DNA of 64,000 bases. Source: Apostichopus japonicus. Taxonomy: Eukaryota; Echinodermata; Holothuroidea; Aspidochirotida; Stichopodidae. A program made the position numbers and the translations under genes. The DNA lies in contig NC_092576.1 of NCBI RefSeq assembly GCF_037975245.1, positions 13,248,611 to 13,312,610 on the forward strand. Direction: 5' to 3'. How positions within the stretch are numbered: the first letter of the stretch is position 1; every line of letters starts with the position of its first letter. Under the pieces are notes generated by a model. The model worked only from the letters and a program-made list of their open reading frames with translations. It did no database searches and was not told where the DNA came from. Shown here piece by piece: positions 1 through 11,409 of this stretch.

Positions 1-294
1 TCCTCTGTAGCGAGTCGTTGCTCCAATCGAGAGAAATGCGCCAAGTTGTGGCGTTTCTGTTGCTGGTATTCTCCCAGTGTCAACATATTGGGTCAGTAAT
101 CCACCTTGCTTTTCGAACACATTCTCAGTGAAGCCCGGTTGTATGATAGAATGTAAAGCATACAGGTACAAAGTATCTTGAGATTTTCGTCCTAGCTGAG
201 GTCCATTTACGACAATGAAAAACCCTTGTTCGGCAGAGTTGGCGTGTGTAGTCCCTTGAATATATAAAGACCAAAACAAAACAATTGTATACAT
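1..294 (-). CDS. 5' part of an unrecognised, probably secreted protein (runs off the left edge)
   Basis: An open frame of 98 codons runs on the minus strand from an ATG at 294-292 to base 1 without a stop, so it is partial at its 3' side. The first 18 residues (MYTIVLFWSLYIQGTTHA) look like a signal peptide, hydrophobic and ending in a small-residue cleavage context, so the product is probably secreted or membrane-bound. The mature part begins NSAEQGFFIVVNGPQLG, has no cysteine in the visible stretch, and has balanced, protein-like composition, unlike the chance frames nearby. A TATA-like box lies about 115 bases upstream. I do not recognise the family and assign no function. The last codons could include the start of an intron; no obvious donor decides this. 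I infer that the frame is real from its length, start, signal peptide and upstream promoter-like sequence. Confidence 0.6.
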   Translation of the reverse strand, partial: MYTIVLFWSLYIQGTTHANSAEQGFFIVVNGPQLGRKSQDTLYLYALHSIIQPGFTENVFEKQGGLLTQYVDTGRIPATETPQLGAFLSIGATTRYRG

Positions 295-410
295 TTTTAT
301 GGAGGAGCAAAATATGGCTGACTGTTCGATGAAATAACCATCGCATTATCTTGTTCTTAACTCGATGATTTAATCAATCGAGCTTTTATTGTTAGGGACT
401 GTACACTGTA

Positions 411-417
411 TTTTATA
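411..417 (-). promoter_or_regulatory. TATA-like box for the left-edge gene
   Basis: TATAAAA on the minus strand lies about 117 bases upstream of the ATG at 294. Transcription would then start near 380-390 and leave a 5' leader of about 90 bases. This is inferred from position and motif only. Confidence 0.35.
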
Positions 418-662
418 ATATTAATGAGGTTTACACTTGATTTCATTTGCAACTTCGAGCTGTATTAGCGTTATAATAACTTGTTGAATATCGGAAAGAG
501 AATAATGAAGTGACAACTTTCAATACACCAAAGATATAATCGCGTTTGTTAGTATTTACAGTTCTATCCTTCGTAAGAGACAGCATTGACCGCAGCGGAT
601 CGTTCAAATTTCACGTTGGTGGGTAAGGTATCTTTGTTTAGAAAGAGCTTAAAAGATATGTA

Positions 663-1032
663 CAAGGGCGTAGGAACCGGGGGGCTGGGGAAGCCCCCAG
701 TGAAAAATATGGGGGGAAGGGCGGAAGTATCATTCCGCCCCCCCCCCGCTTCGCAAGTCAGAAAACCCCTTTTTCATTTCTCAATAAATGATAACAACAT
801 TCGTCATTTTAGCAGAAAAAAAAATCTCATTTGGAGCACCAAATTGCATCTAAGGCCAGGTGAAAATGCAAAATTATTTACAAAAGGGAGTGGGTGTTCA
901 AGTGTGCTATATTGCACCAAAATTTCATCTGAGGCCACCTGGAAATGCAAAAAATTCCCTTAGACCCCTCCCCCAGGCCGACCATCAGTCTTCAGCCCCC
1001 CCTCCACTCAAAAGTACCTTCCTACGCCACTG
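663..1032. mobile_element. Non-autonomous hAT-type DNA transposon (MITE)
   Basis: The element begins CAAGGGCGTAGGAACC and ends CCTTCCTACGCCACTG, giving imperfect terminal inverted repeats of the CAGTGGCGTAGG type common in hAT elements. It is flanked by 8-bp direct repeats, gatatgta at 655-662 and gatacgta at 1033-1040, which differ at one base. Eight-base target duplications are the hAT hallmark. The interior holds G- and C-runs and two related segments with the word AAATTGCATCTAAGGCC or similar. No transposase is encoded; the open frames across it are chance frames. Confidence 0.7.
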
Positions 1033-1194
1033 GATACGTAAACCCCTACCACCAATCTTTATTTTGGTCTTTGTGAAGAACAACTCCCACAAACATCTAA
1101 GATTTTGTTTTTATATGAGATTTATCCTTATTTACTCAGGGAGCGGTCATTTTTGTTTTCGATGATAATCGCACCTATGCAGACATGCAGACGG

Positions 1195-1226
1195 AGTGTG
1201 TGCGTGTGCGTGTTTGTGTGTGTGTG
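1195..1226. repeat. GT-rich microsatellite
   Basis: A short imperfect (GT)n run with GC interruptions. Confidence 0.8.
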
Positions 1227-1235
1227 ACGCTTCGC

Positions 1236-2544
1236 TTGTAAACACGATATCTCAAGTAGGGAAGCTTGTACCAATCTAATATTTGGTGTATATGAGTACC
1301 ACATTGAGTAGATGTGCCCTATTGTTTCTGGTGCCTGTGAAGGTCACCAAAGGTCAGTTAGAGGCCAAAAAAACCAAAATATCAAAACAAGCAATAACTC
1401 CCATTGACAGGGTCCGACATGGTTAATATTTTGGGACTAGTGGTGAATGGGGTAAGGGGTCGTTTCTCAAAGGTACCTTTCGATCAAAATGGTCCATCAT
1501 TGACCCCTGTGAGACCTTCGTGTGCGAAGTTATCAGAGGTCATTTGTTTTTGTTTTTTAATAAGTACAGTTAGGATGGTCGCACATAATTTTCATGTTGC
1601 TTTTTGGAAGCAGCGTGTCAAACTACATCTGACCGCGAGGTCAAAAGGTCAAAGGTCAAATCTTGAAAATATGCTCATTTTAGGAGATACGGGGCAAAAT
1701 AAAAAAAAGTTTGTCATTAATCTGATATATGATAAAGCTTTTTGTGCTATATAGGAAACCAACTCCCGTTTCAATCGGACACCCAGTTCTCAAGTTAAGA
1801 GGGGCCAAAGGTTGGTTTTGATACCTTTCTAGCAATAACATCATGTGTGTACATTGTAGGCCAAACAAATTTTGGGACAGAGTGCACATCATCAAGAGGA
1901 ACATGTTTGATAAAAACCATCAGGTCATTCAAGGTCATTCAAGGTCGATTATGTGCAAAAAATGCCAACTTATGCTAATTTTTGCAACAAATTCTAGTCA
2001 CGAAGTCTGACATGGCTGGTATATTAAGACAAGTTGTGAATGAAGTAGGGCACATTTTCCAAAATAACCTTGTGATTCAAGGTCACCAAAGGTCATTTAT
2101 TGGTCAAAATGTGTTTTTTCTCAATAACTTGTAAAACTACCACTGACAGGGTCCGACATGGTTGATATTTTGGGACTAGTTGTGAATGGGGTAAGCGATC
2201 GTTTCCAAAATATAACGGTTATATGATCCAAGGTCAACAAAGGTCAATTAGGGGTCAAAAACTAGTATTTTTAAAATAACTTGAGAACCAAATGTCCATC
2301 AAGGTTGGGATTTTAGGACAGAGTGCACATCATCAAGGGGAACATTTTTGATAACAACCATTAGGTCATCCAAGGGTTATGTGCAAAAAAAACTGCAAAA
2401 TTATGCTACTTTTTGCAACAACTTCTAGTCACAAAGTCTGACATGGCTGATATATTGGGACAAATTGTGTTATAGTAGGGGCACGTTTTCTAAAATAACC
2501 GTGATGTGATCCAAGGTCACCAGAGGTCAATTAACATGGTAACA
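1236..2544. repeat. Dispersed repeat rich in AGGTCA half-sites, internally repeated
   Basis: Non-coding repeat with internal tandem structure. The word CAGGGTCCGACATGGTT recurs near 1408 and 2146, and a related phrase (AGTCTGACATGGCTG) recurs near 2000 and 2435. The phrase with GACAGAGTGCACATCATCAA recurs near 1876 and 2317, so the sub-unit is about 430-440 bases. AGGTCA occurs many times as direct repeats, mostly spaced by 4 bases and once by 2 and 1. The same family recurs at 34881-35141. Its right edge abuts the satellite array. The class is not known to me. Confidence 0.65.
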
Positions 2545-3197
2545 GGTAACATGTTCAATACTTACCCGTCTATCGGGAAAGTATTGAACATGTTACCCGA
2601 GAGACGGGCTGTGGAGCATCTGACCCAGTTAGTGTAAGTCGTCTAAAGTTTCCCGGAAGACGGGAATTTATTTCCCGTCAGACGGGTAAGATGCTACATA
2701 GCCCGTCTCGCGGGTAACATGTTCAATACTTACCCGTCTGGCGGGAAAGTATTGAACATGTTACCCGAGAGACGGGCTATGGAGCATCTGACCCAGTTAG
2801 TGGAAGTCGTCTAAAGTTTCCCGGAAGACAGGTATTGAAAATGTTACCCGCGAGACGGGCTAAGTAGCATCTGACCCAGTTAGTGGAAGTCGTATGAAGT
2901 TTCGGGAACATGTTACACACCAGACGGGTAAGATGCTACATAGCCCGTCTCACGGGTAGCATGTTCAATACTTACCCGTCTGGCGGGAAACGGGCTATGG
3001 AGCATCTGATCCAGTTAGTGAAAGTCGTCTAAAGTTTCGGGAACATGTTACCCACCAGACGGGCGGGAAAGTATTGAACATGTTACCCGCGAGACGGGCT
3101 ATGGATCATCTGACCCACTTAGTGGAAGTCGTCTAAAGTTTCGGGAACATGTTACCCACCAGACGAGTATCATGCTACATAGCCCGTCTCGCGGGTA

Positions 3198-3214
3198 ACA
3201 TGTTCAATACTTAC
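3198..3214. repeat. Left target-site duplication of the plus-strand LINE
   Basis: ACATGTTCAATACTTAC stands here and again at 3700-3716, exactly flanking the LINE fragment. Because it is also a normal satellite word, the match alone is weaker than usual evidence for a duplication. Confidence 0.6.
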
Positions 3215-3699
3215 GGGAGACCGTTCATGGTCGGTAGGGCAGGGCTTTATTTTATATGGGGTAGACCCTCCAGTTTGTTCGGTAGCTGTGTTGCACCGCA
3301 TCATTTTTGTTTGCTCTATTGTAAAAAAACATGTTTGGCGGAATAGATGTAATTTGGTTTTTAGGGGGAAATTTGCCAGTTGGCAGGCAGTCCTGGAGGC
3401 GGTGAAGTCTGACATTCGCCTTCAGATTGAAGGCGATTTTCGCCGTTTATCTGGGGCTGCCTTTTTTGGACGCTGGTGTGCTGGGGAGGGTTTTTTCGTT
3501 TCGCTGCGTGCGGGTCGTCCTTCTGTACGTTTTTGAATGTTTGAGTGGGGAGGGGGTTGGGCGTTTTGTCTCTGCAGGTCGGCGGGCGTATGTTTTTTTG
3601 GCTCGCTAGACCTTAGTTTCGTTTGTCAGAATGGGATGGTTCGGTAGTGCCGTTTGGCCGTGACGTTTTGTATCCCGCATGGCGGGTCACGTAAAAAGC
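3215..3699 (+). mobile_element. 5'-truncated LINE (Tx1/L1-like) inserted in the satellite
   Basis: A non-satellite insertion holding the C-terminal end of a LINE ORF2 (3216-3536) and a 3' UTR of about 160 bases that ends GTCACGTAAAAAGC. It is flanked by 17-bp direct copies of ACATGTTCAATACTTAC. There is no long poly(A) tail; the element simply ends AAAAAGC. The 3' UTR contains a module CCCGCATGGCGGG at 3674-3686 that mimics the satellite modules. A second, inverted and shorter copy lies at 11215-11409. Confidence 0.75.
3216..3536 (+). pseudogene. C-terminal fragment of LINE ORF2 (reverse transcriptase polyprotein tail)
   Basis: The frame is open from the 5' truncation point to a TGA at 3534-3536, about 106 codons, with no proper start. 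Residues such as KKHVWRNRCNLVF, then AVKSDIRLQIEGDFRRL and a final FFGRW segment match the usual C-terminal tail of Tx1/L1-like ORF2 proteins, which lies beyond the endonuclease and reverse transcriptase domains; both of those are missing here. It is a dead fragment. The family assignment is from remembered motif resemblance, not a search. Confidence 0.6.
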
Positions 3700-6600
3700 A
3701 CATGTTCAATACTTACCCGTCTGGCGGGAAAAATATTCCCGTCTTCCGGGAAACTTCATGCTACTTAGACCGTCTCGCGGGTAACAGACGGGTAAGTATT
3801 GAAAATGTTACACGGGAATTTACCCGTCTGGCGGGAAAGTATTGAACATGTTACCCGAGAGACGGGATATGGAGCATCTGACCCAGTAAGTGGAAGTCGT
3901 CTAAAGTTTCCCGGAAGACAGGTATTGAAAATGTTACCCGCGAGACGGGCTAAGGATAGCATCTGACTTAGTGGAATTCGTCTGAAGTTTCGGGAACATG
4001 TTACCCACCAGACGGGTAAGATGCTGCATAGCCCGTCTCGCAGGTAACATGTTCAATACTTACCCGTCTGGCGGGAAAGTATTCAACATGTTACCCGAGA
4101 GACGGGCTATGGAGCATCTGACTGACCCAATTAGTGAAAGTCGTATGAAGTTTCGGGAACATGTTACCCACCAGACGGGCTAACAATTGAACATGTTACC
4201 CGCCAGACGGGCTATGTAGCAACTGACCCAGTTAGTGAAAGTCGTCTAAAGTTTCCCGGAAGACGGGAATTTATTTCCCGCCAGACGGTTAAGATGCTAC
4301 ATAGCCCGTCTCGCGGGTAACATGTTCAATACTTACCCGTCTGGCGGGAAAGTATTCAACATGTTACCCGAGAGACGGGCTATGGAGCATCTGACTGACC
4401 CAGTTAGTGGAAATCGTCTAAAGTTTCCCGGAAGTCGGGAATTTATTTCCCGCCAGACGGGTAAGATGCTACATAGCCCGTCTCGGGTAACAGACGGGTA
4501 ACAGACGGGAAAATGTTACCCGCCAGACGGGCTAACAATTGAACATGTTACCCGCGAGACGGGCTAAGTAGCATCTGACCCAGTTAGTGGAAGTCGTATG
4601 AAGTTTCGGGCACATGTTACCCACCAGACGGGCTAACAATTGAACATGTTACCCGAGAGACGGGCTATGTAGCGACTGACCCAGTTAGTGGAAGTCGTCT
4701 AAAGTTTCCCGGAAGACGGGAATTTATTTCCCGCCAGACGGGTAAGATGCTACATAACCCGTCTCGCGGGTAACATGTTCAATAATTACCCGTCTGGCGG
4801 GAACCCTGTTCCCGTCTTACGGGAAACTTCATGCTACTTAGACCGTCTCGCGGGTAACAGACGGGTAAGTATTGAAAATGTTACCCGCGAGACGCGCTAA
4901 GTAGCATCTAACCCAGTTAGTAGAAGTCGTATGAAGTTTCGGGAACATGTTACCCACCAGACGGGCTAACAATTGAACATGTTACCCGAGAGACGGGCTA
5001 TGTAGCAACTGACCCAGTTAGTGAAAGTCGTCTAAAGTTTCCCGGAAGACGGGAATTTATTTCCCGCCAGACGGGTAAGATGCTTCATAACCCGTCTCGC
5101 GGGTAACATGTTCAATACTTATCCGTCTGGCGGGAAAGTATTGTACATGTTACCCGAGAGACGGGCTATGGAGCATCTGACCCAGTTAGTGAAAGTCGTC
5201 TAAAGTTTCCCGGAAGACGGGAATTTATTTCCCGCCAGACGGGTAAGATGCTTCATAACCCGTCTCGCGGGTAACATGTTCAATACTTACCCGTCTGGCG
5301 GGAAAGTATTGAACATGTTACCCGAGAGACGGGCTATGGAGCAACTGACCCAGTTAGTGAAAGTCGTCTAAAGTTTCCCGGAAGACGGGAATTTATTTCA
5401 TTTATTTCATGTTAATTTATAACATGTTCAATACTTACCCGTCTAGCGGGAAACCTGTTCCCGTCTGGCGGGAAACTTCATGCTACTTAGACCGTCTCGC
5501 GGGTAACAGACGGGTAAGTATTGAAAATGTTACCCGCGAGACGCGCTAAGTAGCATCTGACACAGTTAGTGGAAGTCGTATGAAGTTTCGGGAACATGTT
5601 ACCCACCAGACGGGCTAACAATTGAACATGTTACCCGCCAGACGGGCTATGTAGCAACTGACCCAGTTAGTGAAAGTCGTCTAAAGTTTCCCGGAAGACG
5701 GGACTTTATTTCCCGCCAGACGGGTAAGATGCTACATAGCCCGTCTCACGGGTAACATGTTCAATACTTACCCGTCTGGCGGGAAAGTATTCAACATGTT
5801 ACACGAGAGACGGGCTATGGAGCATCTGACTGACCCAGTTAGTGGAAATCGTCTAAAGTTTCCCGGAAGTCGGGAATTTATTTCCCGCCAGACGGGTAAG
5901 ATGCTACATAGCACGTCTCGCGGGTAACATGTTCAATACTTACCCGTCTGGCGGGAAACCTGTTCCCGTCTTCCGGGAAACTTCATGCTACTTAGACCGT
6001 CTCGCGGGTAACAGACGGGTAACAGACGGGAAAATGTTACCCGCCAGACGGGCTAACAATTGAACATGTTACCCGCGAGACGGGCTAAGTAGCATCTGAC
6101 CCAGTTAGTGGAAGTCGTATGAAGTTTCGGGCACATGTTACCCACCAGACGGGCTAACAATTGAACATGTTACCCGAGAGACGGGCTATGTAGCGACTGA
6201 CCCAGTTAGTGGAAGTCGTCTAAAGTTTCCCGGAAGACGGGAATTTATTTCCCGCCAGACGGGTAAGATGCTACATAACCCGTCTCGCGGGTAACATGTT
6301 CAATAATTACCCGTCTGGCGGGAACCCTGTTCCCGTCTTACGGGAAATTTCATGCTACTTAGACCGTCTCGCGGGTAACAGACGGGTAAGTATTGAAAAT
6401 GTTACCCGCGAGACGCGCTAAGTAGCATCTGACCCAGTTAGTGGAAGTCGTATGAAGTTTCGGGAACATGTTACCCACCAGACGGGCTAACAATTGAACA
6501 TGTTACCCGCCAGACGGGCTATGTAGCAACTGACCCAGTTAGTGAAAGTCGTCTAAAGTTTCCCGGAAGACGGGAATTTATTTCCCGCCAGACGGGAAAC

Positions 6601-7510
6601 CTGTTCCCGTCTTCCGGGAAACTTCATGCTACTTAGACCGTCTCGCGGTTAACAGACGGGTAAGTTTTGAAAATGTTACCCGCGAGACGCGCTACCCGTC
6701 TGTTTAAAGTCTAAAGTTTCCCGGAAGACGGGTAAGATGTTACATAGCCCGTCTCGCGGGTAACATGTTCAATACTTACCCGTCTGGCGGGAAAGTATTC
6801 AACATGTTACCCGAGCGAGAGAGGCGCTATGGAGCATGTGACTGACCCAGTTAGTGGAAGTCGTCTAAAGTGTCCCGGAAGACGGGAATTTATTTCCCGC
6901 CAGACGGGTAAGATGCTACATAGCCCGTCTCGCGGGTAACATGTTCAATACTTACCCGTCTGGCGGGAAAGTATTCAACATGTTACCCGAGAGACGGGCT
7001 ATGGAGCATCTTACCCGTCTGGTGGGTAACATGTTCCCGTCTTCCGGGAAACTTCATGCTACTTAGACCGTCTCGCGGGTAACAGACGGGTAAGTATTGA
7101 AAATGTTACCCGCCAGACGGGCTAACAATTGAACATGTTACCCGCGAGACGGGCTATGTAGCAACTGACCCAGTTAGTGAAAGTCGTCTAAAGTTTCCCG
7201 GAAGACGGGAATTTATTTCCCGCCATACGGGTAAGATGCTACATAGCCCGTCTCGCGGGTAACATGTTCAAAACTTACCCGTCTGGCGGGAAACCTGTTC
7301 CCGTCTTCCAGCAAACTTCATGCTACTTAGACCGTCTCGCGGGTAACAGACGGTTAAGTATTGAAAATGTTACCCGCGAGACGCGCTAAGTAGCATCTAA
7401 CCCAGTTAGTGAAAGTCGTATGAAGTTTCGGAAACAGGTTTCCCGCCAGACGGGTAAGTATTGAACATGTTACCCGCCAGACGGGCTATGTAGCAACTGA
7501 CCCAGTTAGT

Positions 7511-10259
7511 GATAGTCGTCTAAAGTTTCCCGGAAGACGGGAATTTATTTCCCGCCATACGGGTAAGATGCTACATAGCCCGTCTCGCGGGTAACATGTT
7601 CAATACTTACCCGTCTGGCGGGAAACCTGTTCCCGTCTTCCAGCAAACTTCATGCTACTTAGACCGTCTCGCGGGTAACAGACGGGTAAGTATTGAAAAT
7701 GTTACCCGCGAGACGCGCTAAGTAGCATCTGACCCAGTTAGTGGAAGTCGTATGAAGTTTCGGGAACATGTTACCCACCAGACGGGCTAACAATTGAACA
7801 TGTTACCCGCGAGACGGGCTATGTAGCAACTGACCCAATTAGTGAAAGTCGTCTAAAGTTTCCCGGAGTCGGGAATTTATTTCCCGCCAGACGGGTAAGA
7901 TGCTACATAGCCCGTCTCGCGGGTAACATGTTCAATACTTACCCGTCTGGCGGGAAAGTATTCAACATGTTACCCGAGAGACGGGCTATGGAGCATCTGA
8001 CTGACCCAGTTAGTGGAAGTCGTCTAAAGTGTCCCGGAAGACAGGAATTTATTTCCCGCCAGACGGGTAAGATGCTTCATAGCCCGTCTCGCGGGTAACA
8101 TGTTCAATACTTACCCGTCTGGCGGGAAAGTATTCAACATGTTACCCGAGAGACGGGCTATGGAGCATCTGACTGACCAAGTTAGTGGAAGTCGTCTAAA
8201 GTTTCCCGGAAGTCTGGAATTTATTTCCCGCCAGACGGGTAAGATGCTACATAGCCCGTCTCGCGGGTAACATGTTCAATACTTACCCGTCTGGCGGGAA
8301 ACCTGTTTCCGTCTTCCGGGAAACTTCATGCTACTTAGACCGTCTGGCGGTTAACAGACGGGTAAGTATTGAAAATGTTACCCGCCAGACGGGCTAACAA
8401 TTGAACATGTTACCCGCGAGACGGGCTATGTAGCAACTGACCCAGTTAGTGATAGTCGTCTAAAGTTTCCCGGAAGACGGGAATTTATTTCCCGCCATAC
8501 GGGTAAGATGCTACATAGCCCGTCTCGCGGGTAACATGTTCAATACTTACCCGTCTGGCGGGAAACCTGTTCCCGTCTTCCAGCAAACTTCATGCTACTT
8601 AGACCGTCTCGCGGGTAACAGACGGGTAAGTATTGAAAATGTTACCCGCGAGACGCGCTAAGTAGCATCTGACCCAGTTAGTGGAAGTCGTATGAAGTTT
8701 CGGGAACATGTTACCCACCAGACGGGCTAACAATTGAACATGTTACCCGCGAGACGGGCTATGTAGCAACTGACCCAATTAGTGAAAGTCGTCTAAAGTT
8801 TCCCGGAGTCGGGAATTTATTTCCCGCCAGACGGGTAAGATGCTACATAGCCCGTCTCGCGGGTAACATGTTCAATACTTACCCGTCTGGCGGGAAAGTA
8901 TTCAACATGTTACCCGAGAGACGGGCTATGGAGCATCTGACTGACCCAGTTAGTGGAAGTCGTCTAAAGTGTCCCGGAAGACAGGAATTTATTTCCCGCC
9001 AGACGGGTAAGATGCTTCATAGCCCGTCTCGCGGGTAACATGTTCAATACTTACCCGTCTGGCGGGAAAGTATTCAACATGTTACCCGAGAGACGGGCTA
9101 TGGAGCATCTGACTGACCAAGTTAGTGGAAGTCGTCTAAAGTTTCCCGGAAGTCTGGAATTTATTTCCCGCCAGACGGGTAAGATGCTACATAGCCCGTC
9201 TCGCGGGTAACATGTTCAATACTTACCCGTCTGGCGGGAAACCTGTTTCCGTCTTCCGGGAAACTTCATGCTACTTAGACCGTCTCGCGGTTAACAGACG
9301 GGTAAGTATTGAAAATGTTACCCGCCAGACGGGCTAACAATTGAACATGTTACCCGCGAGACGGGCTATGTAGCAACTGACCCAGTTAGTGATAGTCGTC
9401 TAAAGTTTCCCGGAAGACGGGAATTTATTTCCCGCCATACGGGTAAGATGCTACATAGCCCGTCTCGCGGGTAACATGTTCAATACTTACCCGTCTGGCG
9501 GGAAACCTGTTCCCGTCTTCCAGCAAACTTCATGCTACTTAGACCGTCTCGCGGGTAACAGACGGGTAAGTATTGAAAATGTTACCCGCGAGACGCGCTA
9601 AGTAGCATCTGACCCAGTTAGTGGAAGTCGTATGAAGTTTCGGGAACATGTTACCCACCAGACGGGCTAACAATTGAACATGTTACCCGCGAGACGGGCT
9701 ATGTAGCAACTGACCCAATTAGTGAAAGTCGTCTAAAGTTTCCCGGAGTCGGGAATTTATTTCCCGCCAGACGGGTAAGATGCTACATAGCCCGTCTCGC
9801 GGGTAACATGTTCAATACTTACCCGTCTGGCGGGAAAGTATTCAACATGTTACCCGAGAGACGGGCTATGGAGCATCTGACTGACCCAGTTAGTGGAAGT
9901 CGTCTAAAGTGTCCCGGAAGACAGGAATTTATTTCCCGCCAGACGGGTAAGATGCTTCATAGCCCGTCTCGCGGGTAACATGTTCAATACTTACCCGTCT
10001 GGCGGGAAAGTATTCAACATGTTACCCGAGAGACGGGCTATGGAGCATCTGACTGACCCAGTTAGTGGAAGTCGTCTAAAGTTTCCCGGAAGTCTGGAAT
10101 TTATTTCCCGCCAGACGGGTAAGATGCTACATAGCCCGTCTCGCGGGTAACATGTTCAATACTTACCCGTCTGGCGGGAAACCTGTTTCCGTCTTCCGGG
10201 AAACTTCATGCTACTTAGACCGTCTCGCGGTTAACAGACGGGTAAGTATTGAAAATGTT
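7511..10259. repeat. Higher-order repeat of 940 bp, three copies
   Basis: Units start at 7511, 8451 and 9391 with GATAGTCGTCTAAAG; the third breaks off at about 10259. Diagnostic variants such as AGTCTGGAATTT recur at exactly 940-base spacing (8211, 9151, 10091). I noticed only a few differences between units, for example at 8345/9285 and 9118/10058. The low divergence points to recent unequal exchange or amplification. Confidence 0.85.
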
Positions 10260-11214
10260 ACCCGCGAGACGCGCTAAGTAGCATCTGACATGGAAGTCAT
10301 GTTACCCACCAGACGGGCTAACAATTGAACATGTTACCCGCCAGACGGGCTATGTAGCAACTGACCAACTTAGTGAAAGTCGTCTAAAGTTTCCCGGAAG
10401 ACGGGAATTTATTTCCCGCCAGACGGGTAAGATGCTACATAGCCCGCTTATAGCCCGTCTCGCGGGTAACATGTTCCCGTCTTCCGGGAAACTTCATGCT
10501 ACTTAGATCGTCTAGCGGGTAGCAGACGGGTAAGTATTGAAAATGTTACCCGCGAGACGCGCTAAGTAGCATCTAACCCAGTTAGTGGAAGTCGTATGAA
10601 GTTTCGGGAACATGTTACCCACCAGACGGGCAAACAATTGAACATGATACCCGCCAGACGGGCTATGTAGCAACTGACCCAGTTAGTGAAAGTCGTCTAA
10701 AGTTTCTCGGAAGACGGGAATTTATTTCCCGCCAGACGGAGCATCTGACCCAGTTAGTGGAAGTCGTCTAAAGTTTCCCGGAAGTCGGGAATTTATGCTA
10801 CATAGCCCGCTTATAACCCGTCTCGCGGGTAACCTGTTCCCGTCTTCCGGGAAACTTCATGCTACTTAGCATCTGACCCAGTTAGTGGAAGTCGCGCTAA
10901 GAAGCATCTAACCCAGGTAGTGGAAGTCGTATGAAGTTTGGAGAACATGTTACCCACCAGACGGGCTAACAATTGAACATGTTACCCGCCAGACGGGCTA
11001 TGTAGCAACTGACCCAGTTAGTAAGAGTCGTCTAAAGTTTCCCGGAAGACGGGAATTTATTTCCCGCCAGACGGGTAAGATGCTACATAGCCCGTCTCGC
11101 GGGTAACATGTTCAATACTTACCCGCCTGGCGGGAAACCTGTTCCCGTCTTCCGGGAAACTTCATGCTACTTAGACCGTCTCGCGGTTAACAGACGGGTA
11201 AGTTTTGAAAATGT

Positions 11215-11409
11215 GCTTTTTACGTGACCCGCCATGCGGGATATAAAACGTCACGGCCAAACGGCACTACCGAACCATCCCATTCTGAAAAACGAAACTC
11301 AGGTCAAGCGAGCCAATAAAAACATACGCCCGCCGACCTGCAGAGACAAAACGCCCAACCCCCCACTCAAACATTCAAAAAAACACAAAAGGACGACCAG
11401 CACGGCCAG
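11215..11409 (-). mobile_element. Second, shorter LINE copy in inverted orientation
   Basis: This is the reverse complement of the 3' part of the LINE at 3215-3699 (roughly 3505-3699), about 90% or more identical with small indels. It keeps the same 3' end (GCTTTTTACGTGAC read on the plus strand) and the CCCG-N5-CGGG module at 11228-11240. It is flanked by 16-bp direct repeats TAAGTTTTGAAAATGT at 11199-11214 and 11410-11425. The 5' truncation point differs from the first copy, so it appears to be an independent insertion. The open frame over it is a shadow. Confidence 0.75.
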
